Shown here: piece by piece, positions 58,897-64,000 of the stretch
Position numbering within the stretch: position 1 is the stretch's first letter
Layout of the letters: the number at the start of each line of letters is the position of its first letter
Origin: Agromyces cavernae
GTDB lineage: Bacteria > Actinomycetota > Actinomycetes > Actinomycetales > Microbacteriaceae
NCBI RefSeq assembly: GCF_021044935.1
Contig: NZ_JAJNMP010000003.1
Location: forward strand, 434,001-498,000
Reading direction: 5' to 3'
DNA: 64,000 bases
The notes under the pieces: model-generated
What the model saw: the letters and a program-made list of their open reading frames with translations, nothing else
The model's database searches: none
What the model was told of the DNA's origin: nothing
Made by a program: the position numbers and the translations under genes

Positions 58897-60114
58897 GTGA
58901 CCGAGCACCCGCGCCTCTCCGCCCGAATCGCCGCCATCGCCGAGTCTGCGACCCTCAAGGTCGATGCGAAGGCGAAGGCCCTGCAGGCTGAGGGCCGGCC
59001 GGTCATCTCGTATGCGGCGGGTGAACCCGACTTCGCGACGCCCGAGTACATCGTCGAGGCGGCGCTCGCGGCGACTCGCGACCCCAAGAACTACCGCTAC
59101 ACGCCCGCGGCCGGCCTGCCCGACCTGCGCGAGGCGGTCGCGGCGAAGACGCTGCGCGACTCGGGGCTCGAGGTGTCGCCCGGCCAGGTCGTCGTGACGA
59201 ACGGCGGCAAGCAGGCGGTGTACCAGGCGTTCCAGGTGCTGCTCGACGAGGGCGACGAGGTGCTCGTGCCGACGCCGTACTGGACGACCTACCCCGAGGC
59301 CATCAAGCTCGCGGGCGGGCGGCAGGTCGACGTGTTCGCCGGAGCCGACCAGGGCTATCTCGTCACGGTCGAGCAGCTCGAGGCCGCGCGCACCGAGCGC
59401 ACCAAGGTGCTGCTGTTCGTGTCGCCGTCGAACCCGACCGGTGCGGTCTACTCGGCCGAGCAGACGAAGGCGATCGGCGAGTGGGCGCTCGAGCACGGCA
59501 TCTGGGTCGTCAGCGACGAGATCTACCAGAACCTCACCTACTCCGACGAGGTCGGCGGCCCGGCGCCGCGCGCGGTCTCGATCGTCGAGGCGGTGCCCGG
59601 GCTCGCGAACCAGACGATCCTCGTCAACGGCGTCGCCAAGACCTACGCCATGACCGGGTGGCGGCTGGGCTGGATGGTCGGCCCCGCCGACGTCATCAAG
59701 GGCGCCGCGAACCTGCAGTCGCACCTCTCGTCGAACGTGTCGAACATCTCGCAGCGTGCCGCGATCGCCGCGCTCAGCGGCCCGCAGGACGCGGTCGAAG
59801 AGATGCGTCAGGCGTTCGACCGCCGTCGTCGCACGATCGTCGCCGAACTCTCGAAGATCGAGGGCGTCACGGTGCCCGTGCCGCAGGGCGCGTTCTACGT
59901 GTACCCCGACGTCACCGGGCTGCTCGGCCGCGAGTGGGGCGGGGTCACCCCGACCACCTCGCTCGAGCTCGCCGACCTCATGCTCGAGCGGGCCGACGTC
60001 GCGGCGGTGCCCGGTGAGGCGTTCGGGCCGTCGGGCTACCTGCGGTTCAGCTACGCGCTCGGCGACGCCCCGCTGCTCGAGGGCGTGCAGCGCCTGCAGC
60101 GACTCTTCGGCTGA
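58897..60114 (+). CDS. Pyridoxal phosphate-dependent aminotransferase (aspartate type)
   Basis: Class I aminotransferase (405 aa) similar to AspC/AspAT type Ib. Motifs are [102 protein letters not shown], and the PLP lysine in [24 protein letters not shown] start it at the GTG 58897, which is exactly 7 nt after the TAGGCT -10 (leaderless); the in-frame GTG at 58891 would add two residues. Likely interconverts aspartate and oxaloacetate or prephenate and arogenate. Confidence 0.9.
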   Translation: MTEHPRLSARIAAIAESATLKVDAKAKALQAEGRPVISYAAGEPDFATPEYIVEAALAATRDPKNYRYTPAAGLPDLREAVAAKTLRDSGLEVSPGQVVVTNGGKQAVYQAFQVLLDEGDEVLVPTPYWTTYPEAIKLAGGRQVDVFAGADQGYLVTVEQLEAARTERTKVLLFVSPSNPTGAVYSAEQTKAIGEWALEHGIWVVSDEIYQNLTYSDEVGGPAPRAVSIVEAVPGLANQTILVNGVAKTYAMTGWRLGWMVGPADVIKGAANLQSHLSSNVSNISQRAAIAALSGPQDAVEEMRQAFDRRRRTIVAELSKIEGVTVPVPQGAFYVYPDVTGLLGREWGGVTPTTSLELADLMLERADVAAVPGEAFGPSGYLRFSYALGDAPLLEGVQRLQRLFG

Positions 60115-60177
60115 GCCGCCCCTCGGGGTAGGGTCGGCACCAGCGGGCACGACGGCGTCCCCGCCGAGGAGGACACG

Positions 60178-60393
60178 ATGAGCAACCACACCTACCGCGT
60201 CACCGAGATCGTCGGCACCTCGCCCGACAGCATCGACACCGCGATCCGCAACGGCCTGGCGCGCGCGGCGGCGACGATCCGCAACATGGACTGGTTCGAG
60301 GTCGTCTCGGTGCGCGGCGAGATCGAAGACGGGGCGGTCGCCCACTTCCAGGTCACGCTCAAGGTCGGCTTCAAGATCGAGGATCCCGCGTAG
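60178..60393 (+). CDS. Dodecin
   Basis: Small flavin-binding protein (71 aa) that assembles into a dodecamer storing flavins. It reads YRVTEIVGTSPDSIDTAIRNGLARAAATIRNMDWFEVVSVRGEIEDGAVAHFQVTLKVGFKIED, with the flavin-stacking tryptophan at residue 39. The length and the TSPDSIDTAIRNGLARA segment are diagnostic. GAGGAGG precedes the ATG. Convergent with the LysR-type regulator gene (9-bp gap). Confidence 0.95.
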   Translation: MSNHTYRVTEIVGTSPDSIDTAIRNGLARAAATIRNMDWFEVVSVRGEIEDGAVAHFQVTLKVGFKIEDPA

Positions 60394-60402
60394 CGCCGAG
60401 GT

Positions 60403-61317
60403 TCAGGCGCGCAACTCACTGCGCGCCTCGGCGATCACGGCGTCGGCGATCGCATCGAGCAGCGGTGATCGCAGGTTCCACTGCTGCCAGTACAGCGGCA
60501 CGTCGATCGGCGACCCGCCGAGCCGCACGAGCTCGCCCCGCTGGAGTTCCGCCGCCGACTGGAATGCCGGCAGCAGCCCCCAGCCGAGTCCGAGCTTGAT
60601 CGCGGTGGCGAAGTCGTTCGATGCCGGCACGTAGTGACGCGGCGGCCGGTCGGCATCGATACCCCGGCCCACGAGGTATTCGCGCTGCAGGTCGTCGCGG
60701 CGGTCGAAGTCGACGACGGGCGCCGTGGCGAGCGCGTCGGCCCCGCGTTCATCGGCCACGCCCCATTGCTCGGCGAACCCGGGCGTCGCCACGGCCTCGT
60801 ACCGCATGACGCCGAGCGGGCGCACGATGCAGCCCGCCACGGGAGTCGCCTGCGACGTGACGGCGCCCATGACCGTACCCGATTCGAGCAGGCCGGCGGT
60901 GAAGTCCTGATCGTCGCGGTGCAGGTCGAAGACGACCGGATGCCGCTGCGCGACCCGCGCGAGCGCCGGGAGGAACCACGTCGCGAGCGAATCGGCGTTC
61001 ACCGCGAGCGGCACCGACACCGGCCGGGCGGCGACGCCGTCGGCCTCGGGGTCGCCCTCACCGAGGCCGAACTCGGTCAGCGCATCGTGCTCGAGCAGTG
61101 CCAGTTGCCGCGCGAGGCGCACGATCGCCGCACCCGCCTCGGTCGGCCGGGCCGGCTTCGACCGCACGACGAGCACGCGGCCCAACTGGTGCTCGAGCGA
61201 CTTCACGCGCTGCGAGACCGCCGATGGGGTGAGGTGCAGGCGCCGGGCCGCGGCGTCGAAGGTGCCCTCGTCGATGACGGCGGCGAGTGTGCGGGCGAGG
61301 TCGAGTGGGATCTCCAT
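60403..61317 (-). CDS. lysG: LysR-family regulator, ArgP/LysG type
   Basis: Transcriptional regulator (304 aa) of the ArgP/LysG group. The HTH is LDLARTLAAVIDEGTFDAAARRLHLTPSAVSQRVKSLEHQLGRVLVVRSKPARPTEAG; the effector domain follows with VPLAVNADSLATWFLPALARVAQ. LysG activates lysE in response to lysine, arginine or histidine. It is divergent from lysE with a 51-bp spacer, the standard arrangement. I start it at ATG 61317; a TAGCAT box lies 8 nt upstream on the minus strand, so the transcript is probably near-leaderless. Confidence 0.92.
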   Translation of the reverse strand: MEIPLDLARTLAAVIDEGTFDAAARRLHLTPSAVSQRVKSLEHQLGRVLVVRSKPARPTEAGAAIVRLARQLALLEHDALTEFGLGEGDPEADGVAARPVSVPLAVNADSLATWFLPALARVAQRHPVVFDLHRDDQDFTAGLLESGTVMGAVTSQATPVAGCIVRPLGVMRYEAVATPGFAEQWGVADERGADALATAPVVDFDRRDDLQREYLVGRGIDADRPPRHYVPASNDFATAIKLGLGWGLLPAFQSAAELQRGELVRLGGSPIDVPLYWQQWNLRSPLLDAIADAVIAEARSELRA

Positions 61318-61325
61318 CTGAAGCA

Positions 61326-61331
61326 ATGCTA
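61326..61331 (-). promoter_or_regulatory. -10 box of lysG promoter
   Basis: TAGCAT on the minus strand, 8 nt before the ATG. It lies within direct AATGCT repeats (61325-61336), a plausible region for LysG binding. Confidence 0.4.
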
Positions 61332-61368
61332 ATGCTCATGAAGAATCTCCAGCTGGATTGATGTCACG

Positions 61369-62100
61369 ATGGCTCGTACGGTCGATTGCGTGATGTTCTC
61401 CTCGGCACTCGCGGGCCTCGGCCTCGGCCTTTCGCTCATCGTCGCCATCGGCGCGCAGAACGTGTTCGTGCTCCGACAGGGCATCCGCCGTGAACACGTG
61501 TTCGTCGTGGCCGCGATCTGCGCGCTCAGCGACCTCACCCTCATCATCGTCGGGGTCTCGGGTATCGGGGCCGTACTGCAGGCGGTGCCCTGGCTCGTCG
61601 ACGTCATCCGGTGGGTCGGCGCCGCCTTCCTCGTCGGCTACGGCGTGCTCGCCGCGCGGCGGGCGTTCAAGCCCGGCGGCGAGGCGCTCGTCGCCGACGA
61701 AGCCCAAGGTCTCGATACGGCCCTGCGGGCACACTCGACCGACGAGGAACGCACCGGCCACGGGACATCCGCCACCGTGCTCGCGCCGACGCGCACGCGA
61801 CCGGCGCGCTCGACGCTGACCGTCGCGGTGCTCACCTGCCTCGCGCTCACGTGGCTGAACCCGCATGTCTACCTCGACACGGTGTTCCTGCTCGGATCGG
61901 TCGCGAACACGCACGGCGACGGGCGCTGGGCGTTCGCCGCGGGTGCGGGCGTCGCGAGTATCGTGTGGTTCTTCGGCCTCGCCTACGGGGCGCGGCTGCT
62001 CGGCAGGGTGCTCGCGAGCCACCGCGCGTGGCGCATCCTCGACGCGCTGATCGCCGTCGTGATGGTCACACTCGGCGTGCTGCTCGTGCTGCCGCACTGA
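61369..62100 (+). CDS. lysE: LysE/ArgO family amino acid exporter
   Basis: Membrane exporter (243 aa) of the LysE family, with about six hydrophobic segments: LGLGLSLIVAIGAQNVFVLRQGIRREHVFVVAAICALSDLTLIIVGVSGIG is diagnostic. The long loop between segments three and four carries residues DEAQGLDTALRAHSTDEERTG, encoded by a half-copy of the dispersed palindrome. LysE exports lysine and arginine under LysG control. The ATG at 61369 or an ATG at 61393 could be the start; the family usually begins at the second. Confidence 0.92.
   Translation: MARTVDCVMFSSALAGLGLGLSLIVAIGAQNVFVLRQGIRREHVFVVAAICALSDLTLIIVGVSGIGAVLQAVPWLVDVIRWVGAAFLVGYGVLAARRAFKPGGEALVADEAQGLDTALRAHSTDEERTGHGTSATVLAPTRTRPARSTLTVAVLTCLALTWLNPHVYLDTVFLLGSVANTHGDGRWAFAAGAGVASIVWFFGLAYGARLLGRVLASHRAWRILDALIAVVMVTLGVLLVLPH
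61708..61740 (+). repeat. Dispersed repeat, copy 8 (half element), inside lysE
   Basis: 33 bp (11 codons) GGTCTCGATACGGCCCTGCG to ACTCGACC, matching the right half of copies 1 and 7. It is in frame and lies in the cytoplasmic loop of LysE. Confidence 0.8.
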
Positions 62101-62129
62101 GTCGGTTTCGGGCGCGCCGCCCTCCGTGC

Positions 62130-62135
62130 TAGCGT
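62130..62135 (+). promoter_or_regulatory. -10 box of Cys-leader promoter
   Basis: TAGCGT, 9 nt before the GTG of the leader peptide. The start of transcription should fall within a few nt of the GTG. No good -35. Confidence 0.45.
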
Positions 62136-62144
62136 TTCGGCATC

Positions 62145-62180
62145 GTGAGTACTGACACCTGTCGCTGCTGTCGCCGCTAG
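62145..62180 (+). CDS. Cysteine-rich leader peptide
   Basis: Twelve-codon open frame GTG...TAG encoding MSTDTCRCCRR. Three of the last six residues are cysteine, in the order Cys-Arg-Cys-Cys, just before the stop. In mycobacteria, leaderless short frames ending in polycysteine are known cysteine-responsive attenuators. Here the frame has a -10 close upstream and no Shine-Dalgarno, and is followed by two hairpins. I infer that ribosome stalling at the cysteine codons when Cys-tRNA is low changes downstream folding and transcription or translation of the oxygenase gene. Confidence 0.7.
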   Translation: MSTDTCRCCRR

Positions 62181-62182
62181 GC

Positions 62183-62225
62183 GATCGTCTCCCCGACGAT
62201 CCCAGGGCGCGAATCCTCACGCGCC
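62183..62225 (+). promoter_or_regulatory. Two-hairpin attenuator-like region after Cys leader
   Basis: Hairpin 1: GATCGT (62183-62188), 7-nt loop, ACGATC (62196-62201), starting 3 nt after the leader stop. Hairpin 2: GGCGCG (62206-62211), 8-nt loop, CGCGCC (62220-62225). The rest of the spacer to 62394 is unstructured by eye and ends in AAAGGA. Confidence 0.6.
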
Positions 62226-62394
62226 GCCGACCGCAGCCCCCGTGCTCACGCCGCATCCGACGCGTCCGCGTCAGCTCCGCGGCATCCGCTCCCGAGGCAC
62301 TCGTCTCGAATCGGATGCCACGCAGCCGACGTCGAAGGATGCCGGGGCCGCCTCATCGTCGGCGCACCATCCGGCACCTCGAAAGGACCAGCAC

Positions 62395-63399
62395 ATGTCC
62401 GGCATCCCCATCCTCGACCTCTCCCTGCTCAACGGCACGACCGAGCAGCAGGCGCAGTTCCGCGACGACCTCCGCCGTGCGACGCACGAGGTCGGCTTCT
62501 TCTCGCTCATCGGCCACGGCGTGCCGACCGAGCTCATCGACCGCGCCTACGCCGCGGCGCGCGCGTTCTTCGCGCTCCCCGAGTCGCACAAGCTCGCGAT
62601 CGAGAACGTCACCAGCCCGCACTTCCGCGGCTACACCCGCATGGGCGGCGAACGCACGCTCGGTCGCGTCGACCTCCGCGAGCAGATCGACCTCGGCGCC
62701 GAGCGCCCGGCCGTCCCGATGACGGCCGACACCCCCGACTACTGGATCCTCGAGGGACCCAACCTGTGGCCCGAGGCGCTGCCCGAGCTCCGAGCCGTGT
62801 CCGAGGAGTGGATCGCCCGGCTCGACGAGGTCGGCACGCGGCTCCTGCGCAGCTGGGCCGAGGCCCTCGGCGCGGCGCCCGACACCTTCGACGCCGCCTT
62901 CGAACGCCCTTCGCCGTACCTGAAGATCGTGCGCTACCCCGGCGTCTCGGCCGAGCAGCCCGCGCAGGGCGTCGGCGCGCACAAGGACCTCGGCGTGCTC
63001 ACCCTGCTCTCGGTCGAGGACGGCAAGGCCGGCCTGCAGGTCGAGAAGGACGGCGAGTGGATCGACGTCACCCCGCCCGCGGGCGCCTTCGTCGTGAACA
63101 TCGGCGAGCTGCTCGAGATCGCCACGGGCGGCTACCTCAAGGCGACCCTGCATCGCGTGGTGTCGCCGGCACCGGGTACCGAGCGCATCTCGATCCCCTA
63201 CTTCCACGGCCCCGCGCTCGACGCCGTCGTCCCGACGATCGAGCTCGCCCCCGAACTCGCCGCCGAGGCGCCCGGCATCACCCGGGACCCGGCGAACCCC
63301 CTGCACGCCGTCTTCGGCGAGAACTGGCTGAAGAGCCGGCTCCGCGCCCACCCCAACGTCGTCGAGGCCCAGCACCCGAGGCTCCTCGTCGGCGCCTGA
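62395..63399 (+). CDS. Isopenicillin N synthase family 2-oxoglutarate/Fe(II)-type oxygenase
   Basis: Non-heme iron oxygenase (334 aa). The N-terminal DIOX_N-like domain is IPILDLSLLNGTTEQQAQFRDDLRRATHEVGFFSLIGHGVP. The metal triad is His196 and Asp198 (GAHKDLGVLTLL) and His253 (TLHRVV), with Arg264-x-Ser266 (RISIPYF) binding the co-substrate. It resembles bacterial 2-oxobutyrate oxidase and related IPNS-like enzymes, so it may act without an antibiotic cluster. It follows a cysteine-rich leader peptide, which suggests a link to cysteine or sulfur status. AAAGGA precedes the ATG. Confidence 0.9.
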   Translation: MSGIPILDLSLLNGTTEQQAQFRDDLRRATHEVGFFSLIGHGVPTELIDRAYAAARAFFALPESHKLAIENVTSPHFRGYTRMGGERTLGRVDLREQIDLGAERPAVPMTADTPDYWILEGPNLWPEALPELRAVSEEWIARLDEVGTRLLRSWAEALGAAPDTFDAAFERPSPYLKIVRYPGVSAEQPAQGVGAHKDLGVLTLLSVEDGKAGLQVEKDGEWIDVTPPAGAFVVNIGELLEIATGGYLKATLHRVVSPAPGTERISIPYFHGPALDAVVPTIELAPELAAEAPGITRDPANPLHAVFGENWLKSRLRAHPNVVEAQHPRLLVGA

Positions 63400-63448
63400 C
63401 CGAGTTGTGGGAGCGCCGCTCGCCCGCGAACTCACGTGAGGTGTCGAA

Positions 63449-63464
63449 AACGGCTACCGCCGTT
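63449..63464. promoter_or_regulatory. Palindrome upstream of YCII gene
   Basis: AACGGC-tacc-GCCGTT, followed by a TAGCGT -10-like box (63477-63482). A GAGAGGAA Shine-Dalgarno precedes the ATG at 63506. Confidence 0.4.
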
Positions 63465-63505
63465 CGTCGTACCTGCGTAGCGTGATCGAGAGAGAGGAAT
63501 CCACC

Positions 63506-64000
63506 ATGGAATACGCGCTGTTGTATGCAGAGGGCACGGACGCCCTGCCCTACGTCGCCGCCGACGACAACGTCGGCGAGTGGGTCGACGAGGTCGTCGC
63601 GCGCGGCGTCTCCGAGTTCGGCGAACGGCTGCGCCCCGAGCAGGATGCCACGACCGTCCGCGTGCGGGGCGGCGAACTGCTGGTGAGCGACGGTCCGTTC
63701 ACCGAGTCGAAGGAATCGATCGGCGGGTTCGACGTCATCGACGCCCGCGACCTCGACGAGGCGATCGAGATCGCATCGCGGCACCCGGTCGCGTCGTTCG
63801 GTCGCGTCGAGGTACGCCCGTTCATGCGATGGCCCGACGCGGAGCCCGGCGCCCGCATCGTGCCGGCCGGTTTCGCCGAACGGGTGCCGGCGGGCCGGCG
63901 GTACCTCCTGCTCGTGATCGTCGACCCCACCGGTGAGCGTCCCGCGAGCGACGGCGCCGATGCCGACAACGATCCCGAGGCGTGGGTGACCGAGATGGAC
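63506..64000 (+). CDS. YCII-related domain protein (3' partial)
   Basis: Begins MEYALLYAEGTDALPYVAADDNVGEWVDEVVARG and contains DGPFTESKESIGGFDVIDARDLDEAIEIASRHP, the conserved YCII/DGPF core. A second start of the same fold (GRRYLLLVIVDPTGER, then EAWVTEMD) appears before the window ends, so the protein seems to have two YCII domains. Such genes are often next to ECF sigma factors; none is visible because the window ends. The frame is open at the edge. Confidence 0.85.
   Translation, partial: MEYALLYAEGTDALPYVAADDNVGEWVDEVVARGVSEFGERLRPEQDATTVRVRGGELLVSDGPFTESKESIGGFDVIDARDLDEAIEIASRHPVASFGRVEVRPFMRWPDAEPGARIVPAGFAERVPAGRRYLLLVIVDPTGERPASDGADADNDPEAWVTEMD

Noticed and set aside
56539..60345. 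Minus-strand open frame of 1268 codons across the phytase-GDPD, aminotransferase and dodecin genes
   Set aside because: Long antisense frames are expected at such GC content. The translation is Arg/Val/Asp-rich without any family motif, while the plus strand has three recognisable genes.
62395..63399. Beta-lactam biosynthesis (true isopenicillin N synthase)
   Set aside because: No ACV synthetase or other antibiotic genes nearby. The sequence fits the wide IPNS-like oxygenase family.

Overview
The window is high-GC actinobacterial chromosome, most likely Microbacteriaceae (Agromyces or Microbacterium-like). The evidence is strong G/C third-position codon bias, many GTG starts, several apparently leaderless promoters with TAGNNT -10 boxes 6-8 nt before the start codon, the tRNA-Trp/secE/nusG/rplK/rplA order, a RamB-type regulator, DUF222-HNH, dodecin and SPW-repeat genes, and a dispersed palindrome containing GGTTGAGGAG/GTCTCGAAACC or GGTCGAGTAG/TATCGAGACC. 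I see no prophage, transposase or CRISPR array.

Layout. 1-4031: polyamine-type ABC importer (ATPase cut by the window edge, Tat/lipoprotein binding protein, two permeases), followed by a YtcJ-type amidohydrolase. 5766-12173: regulators and small enzymes (WYL regulator, VOC protein, dienelactone hydrolase, FAD monooxygenase with its membrane partner and a divergent TetR, RamB-like regulator). 12301-19374: secreted metallophosphoesterase with a 609-bp internal duplication, arylsulfatase, FAD amine oxidase plus cupin. 19383-22952: lipoprotein, DUF222-HNH protein, VOC/HxlR operon. 23062-33042: amine and omega-amino-acid catabolism, with a GlcG-like protein, APC permease, PucR regulator, methylmalonate-semialdehyde dehydrogenase, class III and class I aminotransferases, and an amine oxidase whose C-terminal FAD motifs lie at the N-terminus. 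33762-41512: SQR-like flavoprotein, polar amino acid ABC importer, acyl-CoA dehydrogenase plus CaiB-type CoA transferase, and a divergent semialdehyde dehydrogenase. 41697-48126: flotillin-like protein, SPW-repeat/TetR pair with a palindromic operator on its promoter, PQ-loop protein, acylphosphatase, LuxR regulator, alpha/beta hydrolase. 48201-51072: rplA, rplK, nusG, secE and tRNA-Trp, all on the minus strand. 51389-58776: membrane proteins, a GH67-like glycosidase fused to a polytopic membrane domain, dGTPase, and a phytase-like/GDPD fusion. 58897-64000: aspartate-type aminotransferase, dodecin, lysG/lysE, a Cys-rich leader peptide with two hairpins upstream of an isopenicillin-N-synthase-like oxygenase, and a truncated YCII protein.

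How genes work together. The 23-33 kb block fits uptake of an amine or omega-amino acid, transamination to a semialdehyde, and oxidation to an acyl-CoA by the MmsA-type enzyme under PucR control (beta-alanine is the best guess). The 36.5-41.5 kb block fits amino acid uptake with a glutarate-type CoA-ester pathway. The most unusual items are the cysteine-codon leader, the permuted amine oxidase, the glycosidase/membrane fusion, and the palindromic repeats that have entered coding sequences in frame.
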